Part shown: positions 21,074 to 31,866 of the stretch, piece after piece
How positions within the stretch are numbered: position 1 is the first letter of the stretch
How the letters are laid out: the number at the start of each line of letters is the position of its first letter
NCBI GenBank assembly: GCA_020912385.1
Contig: CP087221.1
Span: forward strand, 310,001 to 374,000
Length of the DNA: 64,000 nucleotides
Direction: 5' to 3'
Origin: Neofusicoccum parvum
Taxonomy: Eukaryota > Ascomycota > Dothideomycetes > Botryosphaeriales > Botryosphaeriaceae
The notes under the pieces: model-generated
Told to the model about the DNA's origin: nothing
The model's input: only the letters and a program-made list of their open reading frames with translations
Databases searched by the model: none
Program-made: the position numbers and the translations under genes

Positions 21074-22603
21074 ATGGGTCAAGCGCGGACGCGCTTGCCA
21101 CCCAGCAGCAGCGATCGAGTAACGCGACAAAACGGCGAAGCCACCTTTGCTCAGCCCGTTGAAATCGGCACATCTGCCGCACTCTCACCTGCGTCAAATG
21201 GACAGGCCACGTTTTCCCAGCCTGTCGCCGTCCATGGTGTCTCACACTCGTCGAAGCCAAGCCGGCCACCTCGTTCATCTCACTTTAGGCTTACAGAGCT
21301 ACCATTGGAGCTGTTAGCAAGGGTTCTCATGTGGGTAGCTCAGAGTGCATACTCATGTCCTATTCAAAAGGTCGTTGATCTGCGCCTCGTATGCAGTAAG
21401 TTCATCAGACCCACGTCGCCAGCTAGCTAAGCTGATATCCATTCAGAGGTCTTCGACAGCGAGGTTATCCGTGCCATCTGTGGGCTCAAGCCAATCAACA
21501 CCTGTCCGGAAGGCCACTCTTCTCTCAACCGCTTACTCCTTCCCCGTCGTCTTCTCCGCAGGGTCATCACCGACAAAGTCTTCAGCAATTCAAACAATGA
21601 AGGCGGCGCTATCAGAGCGATACGCGAGGTCACCGACGCACTTTACGTCGCCTCAGTTAGACCAGAGAAGCACTTCAAACATCACACGATGACGTATTTG
21701 GTGCACCTTTGCGTTCAATGGTGCCGCTCACGCCGCTGTTTATCCGAGATCACTGGGAGAACTGATAAGACGCTCCATCTGACTGCCGACGAAGATTTTA
21801 TCAGAAGCTGCATGGTAGCGGCTGCTTGTCTGGGCAGTATCGAGCTTTTCGACCAATTCAGGATGAGGACCAAAGGATACGTCAACATGCGAACCAATTT
21901 CCTGGGAACACCTGGCTGGGCCGCACTGGTTTATGATCAGCTCGACATGGCGGCTCATCTGTTGACACTGGGAGCAGTTCTCGAAGGGCGTTGGCTATGT
22001 GAACTCTTTCTGCACGCGTGCAAGAAGGGTCACGAGGAAGTAGTCCAACTTGTGCTCGACAATAACGTTAATCTCGGGAAATTTTACACAACTGGGTTCG
22101 AACGCGCAGCCAGGTACGGCCACATCAACGTCGCAGACAAAATCAATCAGACTCGAAATTTTTCGCAACATGCACTGGCTCAAATCATGTTACACAGCTG
22201 CTCTAGGCCTAATCGCGAGCCGATCATCCGTTACCTCTATCAGATCGGTATTCGCTCCGGCTCGGATTGGCCGGAAGGCTTGATCAGAACAGCAATAAAA
22301 TTCAGGCAAGCACAAAATTTGCAGGTGCTTCTTGACCTAGGAGAAGACCCGAACCAGGAGTTATCCGGTGGAAGCACGATACATTTCGCAGCGACATCTG
22401 GCGATGTAGAGGTGACGCGGGTGCTTGTCTCGCATGGGGCGCGGCCTCCTGATGATAAGCGTACTCAACGCACTCTCATGCGCGGCGCTATCAAAGAACA
22501 GAACGTGGACATGGTCAACCTTCTGGCTGAATTTGGAATTGAGAAGCCGGGGTATTTTGACAAAATGGCATCGAAGTGGGCGGAGGATGAGATGGCTGGC
22601 TAA
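21074..22603 (+). CDS. F-box / ankyrin-repeat protein
   Basis: Two exons, 21074-21395 and 21447-22603 (GTAAGT donor, CATTCAG acceptor), encode 492 aa. The ATG at 21074 is the first in frame. Residues about 72-115 read like an F-box (FRLTELPLELLARVLMWV, then VDLRLVCKVFDSEV across the intron). The C-terminal 300 residues contain degenerate ankyrin-type helical pairs; the clearest is STIHFAATSGDVEVTRVLVSHGA. Family knowledge: F-box/ankyrin proteins are common and variable in filamentous ascomycetes and are presumed substrate adaptors of SCF ubiquitin ligases; the target is unknown. Codon usage is less GC-biased than in neighbouring housekeeping genes, as often seen in fast-evolving lineage-specific families. 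Confidence 0.78.
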
Positions 22604-23142
22604 GTTACCGCGCGGGCGTTCATTGCTGGCTTTACTACCCCTCATGGTCTCTATTTATTCGATATCTGGGCTTTCCCGGTACCAGAGTTATAGGGAATGG
22701 TACTGTGGTATGGAGACTTTATAGTTAGGGGTCTTGATGGCTAGCGAAGCTTGGCCATCGTCCATCGATGTGCAGGACTTTCTCTGAACCATGGGACTGA
22801 AAAACACACAAGGAACGATTGGTTTAACCTTTCGAAATTGTGGGAGGGGAGCTAAATAATAGATATCACGGTCTATAAGCGGGGGAAAGTAGCGAAAGTC
22901 GATGAATTACTATCTCAATTACCTCCTTATCATCCCTTGTAATATCGTGCACACATGCAACTCGTGGATACAAAAAACCACATTCCAACAAACTCAATTC
23001 AATCCTCGAATGAAAGACGAACACACATGCGAGCCGCAGCTAGCTGCGCTTGGTATCATAAGTGGACGCCAAAGCAGAACGTTGGTATCCAGCACGTTTG
23101 AGCAAGGGTATCCTTTTGCTTTTGATCTTTTCGGCAGCAAAT
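22604..23142. other. Convergent intergenic region
   Basis: 3' flanks of the ankyrin gene (plus) and carO (minus). AT-richer than the surroundings; no gene or terminator structure was recognised. Confidence 0.4.
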
Positions 23143-24162
23143 TTAGACAGTCGTCGTCGCCGTACCCTCGGGTTGAGTGCCATTGGTGGCAGTGGCAGTC
23201 GTGGTAGTGGTGGCACCTGCACCATTCGTACCGTTCGTCGCACCGTGACCGTTCCTCTTCTCGTGGCCCAGGACACCACCGACGACAGCTGGATCCTCAT
23301 CGTAGTCACGGATGCGCAGACCGAGGCGGGTGGGGTCAATGTTGCGGTGGCCAAAGATAAGCATTGCGCCGAAGACAGGCTTGGCGAGCAGGTCGAGGAT
23401 GCCATAGAAGACGGCTTCGGAGTCTGGTGCGATGATGTTGCCGCCCTCGGCGACGCCCCAGGCGATGGGGTACACGATCCAGAGGACGGTAGTGAGAGAA
23501 CCGCACATCAAGAAGACACGGCCAACGTCCTTGCCCAAGTGGTTGGCGTGGATGCGTGCCTCCCAGGCGAGCTGGTAGACAATGTAGACGAGAGCGGCGC
23601 AACCTAGGAGATGTCAGTGAATATGCAAAGTCACGGGGAGTCAGTGAGACGTACCGAACGCAAAGTAACCCCACTTGTACGAACTCCGGACGAGGGCGCC
23701 GACAAGACCAGTGATGATCATGACCCAATCAACGAAGATCACCCAGAGGAGCGTGGGCCACGGCATGCCAGCAGTGAGGAGCAAGTCCATGAGCAGGAGA
23801 GGGGTGGTGATGAACCAGTCGATGTAGCGGACATAGAAGATTTCACGGTTGATACCGCTGACCCGGGAGTCGCTACGGCGGAACTCGACGTCGATAGGGG
23901 TCCAGCCGAGGTTGGATGCCATGGAGAAGTAGGCAATGGCAGCAGTCATGGTAACGGCGGCAGTGATGTAGTGGAAAATGCGGTGCTGGCGGGGCTTGGT
24001 GAGCGCCAGACCGGCAAAGGCGAAGGTCGCGACGGTCATCACAGCAGTGACAGCCCAGTACCAATCCGAACCGCGGACGGTAATGGCAATGTCGGCACTC
24101 TTGCCATTGACCGAGTTGGGGTTGACGTTCAGGGCGTCATTGCGACGCGTGAACTGATTCAT
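23143..24162 (-). CDS. carO: Fungal microbial-type rhodopsin (CarO/LR-like proton pump)
   Basis: Two exons, 24162-23655 and 23603-23143, encode 322 aa. The GTACGT donor and CTCCTAG acceptor are in phase and rebuild the helix-E/F region. Seven hydrophobic helices are visible. Helix C reads VRYIDWFITTPLLLMDLLL, giving Arg112, Asp115 (equivalent of bacteriorhodopsin Asp85, proton acceptor) and Asp126 (equivalent of Asp96, proton donor). Helix G reads YGILDLLAKPVFGAM with the retinal Schiff-base Lys244. Both pump carboxylates are present, so active light-driven outward proton transport is expected, unlike the sensory-type NOP-1. The Gly/Thr/Asn-rich tail (about 45 residues) is poorly conserved. 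It shares a locus with carB, carRA and carX, which supply its retinal. The symbol follows the Fusarium cluster. Confidence 0.95.
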
Positions 24163-24981
24163 TGTGGAAAATGGAGGGCGGGAACGCTTCAGGTGCACAG
24201 CGAGGTATCACTGGAGGAGGGGGGAAAGCAGAGCGGGTGAAGGTGGGCGGCGAGGTGACAACGAAGCTACAGAGCGCGGTTATAAGAGAATGGGCTGGGG
24301 ACGGCAGATCGGTTGGCGCCTCAGACACTGAGAGTATGACGTGCCATGGCCGCTTTAACGGCTGCGCGTCAGATGGCGAGGCCCATGTCGACGTGCGCTC
24401 GGTCGACCAGCGCCGAAGCACCGGCGAGTTCGGCAGCGCTGAGCATCACCTGCAGCACCAGCCTGGCAGAGGGTGTGGACAGTGCCTGGTGACGGCAGCT
24501 CGCAAGCATGGCCCTAGTCGCCAGGCCGCGGGCAGGCTGGTCTCGCCCGTGGGCGCAGGGCGGAATGGACAGCCGAGCAGCGGACACACGAATGGCGAGA
24601 CTGGTGGTGATGAGCCGTGGGTGATGCAAGGCGGTGGTTGCTGGCGAGGGCCGTCCGGGGCGGCGCTAGACCGGGGGAGCTGCCGCACGGACGCCGCGAC
24701 GCTTAAGCTTCGCAGATCGACGCGCTGGGCCGCGAGTCAGTGCTTGTCAACGCCGCGAGCCCTGCGCGCTGCCATCGCGTGACGCCCGCGACCACCGAAT
24801 CGAAACCTGCCCGGCGATCGTGCGCCCTAGCGCCCAGCACTACGACGCCTGCGGTGCTTGATGACGCTGCCTGTGAAGACAGCTGCTCCCGCTTGCTGGG
24901 GAATTGTCCTCGCCGGAAATTGAGGTGCGTGGCCTGGCCTGCCGTCGGGGGCAATAGAGCGTGCAAGCGTGCAATGCCGGC

Positions 24982-25020
24982 ATCATCGCTCTCATCGCCC
25001 TCATCGCTCTCATCGCTCTC
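24982..25020. repeat. Short 9 bp tandem repeat
   Basis: About four near-perfect copies of a TCATCGCTC-type unit in the carO-carB interval. On the minus strand an open frame through it would read repeated Met-Arg-Ala units, but no gene model supports this. Confidence 0.7.
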
Positions 25021-25982
25021 ACCACTCACATGTCCTGACTCATAGCAAGTCGCGATGACCAAGACTCCATGGTGCGGCTGCCGGCAGGAGTTTCCAGCAC
25101 GCCAGTTGCGGCAATGCTCTCGCCGGCCGTGTCGCAGTCGGGCCAAAGACAACGTGCAGCCATCGCGCAGCCGCAATTCGCCTGAGCCCGATCGACAGCC
25201 ACCGCATCTGTCGCCCTGCACATCCCCGCCCCGTGCCGTGCTCCGCCAGCCGCGCGCTCGGCTGCCTCGCCCGACACCGCCGCCCGAGCGCCGAAGCAGC
25301 ACCTACGAGTACGCTGTCGACGAGGCCACGCATCACACCACGGAATCAGCATCACGAGATGGAGTCTCCGCAGCCAATCCACGCTCGGCTTTCCCTTCGA
25401 GGCAGCCCTATCACAGTTTGCGTCGCAAACTTCATCTTCCTCGCCATCAACTCGACACAAGCCCGAGCCACACCCGAGATTTACTGCGCCAACTGGCTTT
25501 TCCCCAGAAAATGTAAATGTGCACTCGACCAACCACATCCATTCCAGCCTAGGCATCTTAAGGAACATCCCGGCGGCATACAGTCCCGTGAGACTGGCCA
25601 GCCTAACAGTGAAACCCAGTAGTTTTTCAGGAAGAGGCAGCACAACCAGCACATCAGTAGCGGTCAAACCTTTTTGCAATGCTGGAACACCACCTCCTCT
25701 TTTTCCCCGCTCACACTATTCCAAACTCCACCGCCTCGGTGTTCTTAATCTCCACCGCTGTTGCCGCCTGATCTGATGAACACTTGCCGCGAGATCTCCA
25801 CGCCCAATGCAACGCCGCAAGCAGGAGAGAAAACCAGCATTGGAGATCTCGAGATTCGCAACGACGACTCTTTCCAAGAGCGTCGATATTGGCGTTACGC
25901 TTTTCCTTGGCGATGGCTGCCGCTACTCCTCCCTGCATGACCGCCAAGAAGAGGGGGGGAGGAAAAGCCGTGCGACAGCGCA

Positions 25983-25997
25983 CCCCCCCCCCCCCCC
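25983..25997 (+). repeat. Homopolymer run of 15 C
   Basis: Direct reading of the sequence. Such runs are prone to assembly and length errors. Confidence 0.9.
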
Positions 25998-26829
25998 ATG
26001 TGGCTTTCCCGCATATGCACGTCTAAACGTGCGTCCGCCCAACGGTACACGCACGGCGGCTACACGGCAAATGCCAAGCTCTCACTAAGCCGTAAAGGAA
26101 GCATCTTCTCACCCCCGACCCCGACCTTAACCTTCCTGGGCGACGCGGTTCGGTGTCAGCAGACAATATCATCGCATCGTCCAACATTCGCCGCACAGTC
26201 CCGAGCTTCTGGCTCCTTCTAGCCACACACTCGTACGAGGGTGAGGAAAAGAAAAAAAAAACGAATAAGATGAGCGGATTATGTACCAGCCCTGGCCGCT
26301 TCGCTTACATCGAGATCTTCAGCTTTCCCCCCGAGATGCCAGCGTTCTCTCGATCGAGACGGCTAGAGTCTCCGCAGGTGACGAAATAGAATGCCAGTGA
26401 TCTGAGAAATCATTTTCGTCCGGTGAAGGGGCGAAGGCTGCAGTGGAGAGAAGTGTAGAAAACTTTGTGGTTTCTGTAGGGGCCTGGCAGCACTTTGGCG
26501 TGACTTTGTGCTGTGGTTCGGCTGGTGGGCCGTTGTGCCGTTGTGTCTGCCGGACTTGCATGGTTCTTGGCCGCGGCCAGAGTAATTGGGGTCACCTTGA
26601 GTCGGTTTCCCATTTGGGATGGAGTAACCACTGCTGAACACTGATGTAAGAGAATCAAGGAGCGAGTGTAGACCAGAGTGAACCACTCTAATTAGCTCAA
26701 TCAGCACCGCGTACCTACATACATGCCGCATCGCACTGCACGCATAATGGGAAAATAGACAGACAAACCTACCACCATACGGCACCAAGAAGACCAAATA
26801 AAGTTAAAAGAAGAGCATTAACACCACCA

Positions 26830-28817
26830 TCACCAATCCCCTCCTAGATCCAACCCACCACCGCTCCCACCCGGTCCCTTACAGCTTCCCGCATCTTCCC
26901 TGCCCACCATCAACCCACCCAGCCCCTTCCCCTCCGCGTCGCCCAACCCCATCCCCAAAGCAACGGCAACCAGCACCGCCAAAAGCAGCACCAGCACCTG
27001 CGCCCACGACGCCCCACCCCCCTCGACGCGATCAATGCCCTCCCGCTCCCGCTTCTTCCCCGTCCCCCCGTGCCCCCACACCACCGCCTCTCCTCCACCA
27101 TCGCCCACGACCTGCTCCACCGTGACCTTGCTCCCGGCCAGGCAGATGGGCACGCCGGTGCCCGGGTGGGTGCTCGCGCCGACGAAGTACAGCCCCCGGA
27201 TGGACGGGTGGCGGGTCTTGGGGCGGAAGGACAGGACGTTGAAGAAGTCGTGGCTGAGGCCGAGGATGGCGCCCCTGTCGAGGTTGAAGGCGTCGCGCCA
27301 GGCGGCCGGGTCGTTGACGCGCTCGTGCCGGATGAGGGGCGCGAGGTCGGCGCCGGTGCGCGCGCGGATGGTGTCGAGGACGGTGGCCCGCGCGAGGGCG
27401 CGCATGCGCTGCCAGTCCTGCCCGGCTGCGGTCGAGGCCGAGGAGGTCGATGGTGTTGTGGAGACGAGGTGGCCGACCGGGACGAGCACCACGACGGCGT
27501 CGTGGCCGGGAGGGGCGGCCGAGGCGTCGATGCGAGAGGGAACGTTGACGTAGAAGGAGGGCTCGGCTGGGATCTGCTGGTGCTTGAAGATGCTGTCGAA
27601 GCTGGTGCGGTACGAGTCGGCGAGGAAGATGTTGTGGGCGCGGAGCTCGGGCACGGTGCGCGAGAGCGACCAGTAGAAGGAGATGCTGCTGCAGGAGGCG
27701 GGCTTGCGGGTGAGCGAGCGCGCGTACGGCGTCTGCGGGAGGAGGTTGTTGTAGGCGTAGACCAGGTCCGAATTGTTGACCACAACGTCGGCGTGGAGGG
27801 TTTCGCCGGAGGCCAGGACGACGCCGGTTGCTCGGCGTTGGTCGGGGGAGAGGGCGATGTGGGAGACGGGTGTTGACAGGCGGTATTCCACGCCCAGTCT
27901 TTGCCCGACCTTTACAAGCGCGTCGACTACCTTGGAGTTGTCAGCACAGTGGTTGTGAACGTACGACTAAGGGTGTAGCAGACCTTGTGAAAGCCTCCTT
28001 CCGGATACCAAATGCCTTCTGCAAGCTCCGTATACTGTAGTAGACTGTACGTGCCCGGGGCGTCAAACGGACTCATGCCCATGTACATGCTCCCAAACGT
28101 GAAGACCCGCCTCAATCTCTCGGTCCAAAAATACTTCGAGGCTCTACTGTAAATGCTCTCAAACGGATGCAGCTCAAGCAAGTGCTTCAGAAAGCTCCAC
28201 CTCGCCATGCTCAGCAGCGTTGTGAAGTTGCGCTTCAGCACATGGGTGACGCTGAGCTCGTAATGGCGGTGGGCCTCCTGAAGGAAGCGCAGGTAGCGCT
28301 CGAAGCCGTCCTTGCCCTCCCACCTCTCAATCTCCCGCTTCATGCGGGCCAGGTCGGTGGACAGCTCGAAGCTGTGGCCGTCGCCGAACCACAGGTTGTA
28401 GTTGGGCTCGCATTTCAGCAGGTGCACGCCCTCAGCCTCGAGGGAGGTGCCCAGGTCGTGGAAGGCCTCGGCGAAGAGGTTTGGCAGAAGGAGCAACGAG
28501 GGGCCTTGGTCGAATCGCTGGGGAGCACGTGGGCGTGTTAGTGCGGCGGTCTTGGTCTGAGACGGAGCATGCGATTGGGCCGTACGAAGCCGTTGTGCTC
28601 GATCAGCGAGCACCGCCCGCCGGTGAAGTCGTTCTTCTCAACAACGGTGACCTGATAGCCGGCCTTCGCGAGACGCGCAGCGGTTGCGACGCCGCCAACG
28701 CCGGCGCCTGAGTCATGTCCGCCAGTCAGTGGCCGGCAGCAAGGCATTGAGCAGCGGGGCAGCTGGGGGGCACGAACCGATGACTACTGCCGTCTTCTGG
28801 CGGGCCTTCTCGTCCAT
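26830..28817 (-). CDS. carB: Phytoene desaturase (carotenoid 1-4/5-step dehydrogenase)
   Basis: Four exons, 28817-28778, 28707-28586, 28517-27984 and 27930-26830, encode 598 aa; all phases fit. Seen: an N-terminal FAD/NAD dinucleotide fold rebuilt across intron 1 (VVIGAGVGGVATAARLAKAG), RFDQGPSLLLLP at the start of exon 3, GGFHKVVDALVKVGQ across intron 3, and the C-terminal carotenoid-dehydrogenase signature GLYFVGASTHPGTGVPICLAG. A hydrophobic segment near residues 540-560 probably anchors it to the membrane. Family knowledge: fungal CarB/AL-1 desaturates phytoene to lycopene and further to 3,4-didehydrolycopene. Intron 3 has a weak donor (GTCTGC) with a good CTGAC branch site and AAG acceptor; homology makes the junction likely. 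The gene lies tandem, 317 bp downstream of carRA. Confidence 0.93.
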
Positions 28818-29134
28818 CGCGGACAATTTGGGGGTGCTGGAGGGACGGGAATGCACAGCATCTGGGGCGTTCTGGCGTATAGTGCGTGACGTGACGTCTG
28901 GGAATGCGCGCTGGGCCGGCGGGAGCCGACCATGTCCATCGCCCAAGAGCACAGACTCCGCCGCCGACCCACAGCCCGGCGATCGCTGCAGGGGTCGTGC
29001 CACGACGCCCACCAGGCGGCACTGCAATGAACATTGTTGCACGATCAAAGCATTTGGATGATGTGGACACTCGTCCAGCGACCTGGGTATCTGCGAGCCG
29101 ATGCAAATCTACACACTACACATTACCCGCACCG
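28818..29134. promoter_or_regulatory. carB promoter / carRA 3' flank
   Basis: 317 bp between two co-oriented genes. It holds a palindromic GCGATCGC at 28979-28986 about 165 bp upstream of the carB ATG. A GATCG core also occurs upstream of carO and carRA. White-collar light-response elements are GATC-type, so this is a candidate site, not a proven one. Confidence 0.4.
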
Positions 29135-31174
29135 TCAACCCCTGCTCCTGCTGAGCGCCCGCCACGCAACAACTATCCTCCTCCGCTTGGGCACAGTTGC
29201 CCTGCCTTCGCGAACCCTGTATCCTTCCTCTCTGATGACCCGCCCGATTTCCATGTAGCTCTCAACCGCTACGCGCATTGGCCCCACGGCCTCCTCAGGA
29301 AGCTCTCCAATCGCGTCCTTTGCTTCGCTGTAGATGTAGAATGCGCGGTTGAGCAGTCTGAGCCTCAAGTCCTCCACTCGCGTACCCTGTGGGTTCTTGA
29401 TGACGGCCGCAGGCGTGAGCTCTTTCTCGCCCAGCCAGTCGACTGGGATGTACACTCGTTGAATCTGCGCATCAACTGCAATATCCCGAGAGATGTTGAC
29501 GTATTGCAGCGCTACACCCATGCGAGACCCTGCTTCAATCAGCCGCTGCCTGGTCGTGCCGGGTGCACCAGTCGGCAGGTGGTGGAAAACCATCTCCAGG
29601 ATTGAGTGAGCCACAGTCCCCGCAACGCGTTCCCCATACAAGTCCAAGTCCGACACATTCTGGATTGGGTAGCGGGAAGGATCGTTGTCGACCGAAGTAA
29701 AAGCGATATCCATCTCAAACCCGTCGAGCATATCATACAATGGTTTGCTGGAGAGATACGACGTCGGGAGGAACCTGAGCGCTGATTGCGCCTCGGGTGG
29801 GAATTTGATCTCAACATAGTCTTGCAGCAAGGTACCTTCTTCCGAACCCTTGTATGAGAGATCAAGGTACATGCGGAGTTTGCGTATCCACTCTCGAGCC
29901 TCTTTACAATCGGAAGCGTTGTCGATTAGGTCATCCGCGACACGGCAGAACGAGTACCTACAGAGAAGTTAGGGGGTGCTTCAACCGCATGGGCATACGG
30001 GCTTACAATAGAATTAGATCGATCCGCAACCTCCCTTGGAATGTACCACTGGCCAGGTAAAAGCTCCGGCTCTTTCGCCTCAGGCGATCGACCGCCTCCT
30101 GGAGTGCATGGATGTAGGATTCGTCGTAGGTAGATGCAGGCTTAAGCAGAGCGCGAACAAGCAATGCCGGGGAAGGCAATGCTGCAACAACGGGGAATGA
30201 CTGCTGACATGTGTACAGGATGGTCAATGCATTGTCAAATGCAATCAAACCGAAAACGATCAAGGTATTCGTGACGAGGAAGAAAAAAGCCTCCCTAATA
30301 TCTTGTCAGAGACGTCCTTCAGCAGCATTGGGCTCATGCGTACTCTATCTCCAAACCGGGCCACAAATGAATGCCCAGCTTGGTGCCAGCCTCGATGACC
30401 CACGTGCCGCGTCTCAAGGCCAAGGTATCAACAATCCAGAGATACAGCGTAGGTACAACAATGGGCCATGTGGAACTGGACCTGGGAATGGCGAGTATAA
30501 ACTGGTATGCGAGACTCCTGTCTCCAGTTAGTTCCGCAACAAGTAGCCAGGAGCTTGCAGCAACGCACCATAGAAGCAGTAGGAACGGAAATGCCCAGAG
30601 TATGATCAATCCGATATATGTACCGCGTCCTCCAACCTGAACCATGCGCAGACTCAACCCAATGCCCAGTGCCAACACCGCCTGGCCAGTCCACTGGTAT
30701 TTCCTCCATGATGGCTTTCTCCCTTGCAGCGCATTGCTTTTGCCACCCTCGGCGCGTAGATATACGGGGAAGAAGACGGGTTTGCTGAGTAGGAGATACA
30801 GCAGCGAGGTGTTGTAGGTCTGTATGACAAAAAAGAAAAGCTCCTCGGCGGGGATATCGAACAGCGTCGGACCCAGGATAACGTAGGCAGGATAGGTCCA
30901 AACTCGGGTGCGGATGAGGTACGAGTCCCAGGGAATGGTGGAGACAACGGCAATCTGGTTGGGTCAGAGGCGACGGGGCAATGGCTCAGGGCGCATACTG
31001 ACAGTCACCAGGAAGAGTATCTTGTACACGTCGAGCCGGGTAAGTAGCGGGCGGTAGAGCAGAGTGAGGGCTAGGGCGGGAGGAACGGTGTATTTGAGAT
31101 GTCTGTTCACATGTGAGACGAGCGTGAGCTAGAGACAGGCACCAGACTCACACAAGCGCATAGTCGTAACCCAT
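29135..31174 (-). CDS. carRA: Bifunctional lycopene cyclase / phytoene synthase
   Basis: Six exons, 31174-31152, 31102-31003, 30954-30569, 30517-30344, 30294-30007 and 29957-29135, encode 556 aa. Each junction restores a conserved block. The N-terminal part (about 1-240) is the fungal lycopene cyclase with the paired acidic signatures IPAEELFFFVIQTYNT and LEIEEAFFFLVTN and several membrane helices. The C-terminal part is a trans-isoprenyl diphosphate (squalene/phytoene) synthase with aspartate-rich motifs in CRVADDLIDNASD and QYVNISRDIAVDA. Family knowledge: CarRA/AL-2 condenses two GGPP to phytoene and cyclises lycopene to beta-carotene. The third intron (30568-30518, 51 nt) has no stop and is a multiple of three, so a naive ORF runs through it. 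The gene is divergent from carX across 692 bp. Confidence 0.93.
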
Positions 31175-31866
31175 TGCTTGCGGTTGAGGCGGGCGGCGGT
31201 GCTACCGGGCCATTACCCGGAGGGTGTGGGACTCAAGAGGACGCAGGAACGAAAGGCAAAGTTACGCTTCGTATAGGGCCGGGGCTGGAGGGCGGAGGGC
31301 GGTGCGAAAGCCAATTGCAAGCGGAGCGGCAGGGCACGGCGAGGGCTCAACGATCGCCATGGTGTTGAGGGCGCGAGGAAACGGCGGCGGCTCTCTGGGC
31401 CGGGGCGGCGTCCGGCGGAGACGGCGGCACACGTCAGGACGAGGCAAAAGCGGCGATGGATTGCTGGCAGGGGCCTCGTGCGGGCGGCAGGGAAGGAGCT
31501 TCGGCGCGACACGCACTGACATCACCACCGCGCCCGATGCATCGCCCCGCCAGTCTGCCGCTGCGCCCGCGGAATGCCAAATTGCGCCGTCCAAATCGAG
31601 ATGTTGCAACCGGCTTTCACATGGCCATGTGCCCCGGCGCCCAGCCGCGTCTTCTCCGCTCGATGCCGCCGACGCCTGCATGCCGCGCACCGCGCTTGCC
31701 GTCATGCTGCCCGCTCTGCCCGCCTGCCCGCCTGCCCGCGCTCTGCCCAGCCAGACGCAACATCACGTTGCTGTAACACCACCAGCATGTGCGCTCGTCT
31801 CGCCGTCACCCGCTGAAGTATCCCCGCGCTGCTGCTGCTGCTTTGCTCTCGCACCCAGCTGCGACC
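31175..31866. promoter_or_regulatory. Shared carRA/carX divergent promoter
   Basis: 692 bp between the carRA ATG (31174, minus) and the carX ATG (31867, plus). It contains a palindromic CGATCG at 31351-31356, 177 bp from the carRA start. The arrangement suggests joint, probably light-induced, control of beta-carotene formation and cleavage. No TATA box could be assigned. Confidence 0.55.

Larger units (their letters stand above)
24163..26829. other. 2.7 kb interval between carO and carB without a recognisable gene
   Basis: Contains the carO promoter side (a TTATAA box at 24280-24285 and a GATCGG at 24307-24312, about 120 and 145 bp upstream of the carO ATG) and the carB 3' flank. ORFs are short and overlap on both strands. 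A short 9 bp tandem repeat (TCATCGCTC-like) occurs near 24982-25020 and a run of 15 C at 25983-25997. No domain was recognised; an eroded or strain-specific gene cannot be excluded. Confidence 0.45.
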
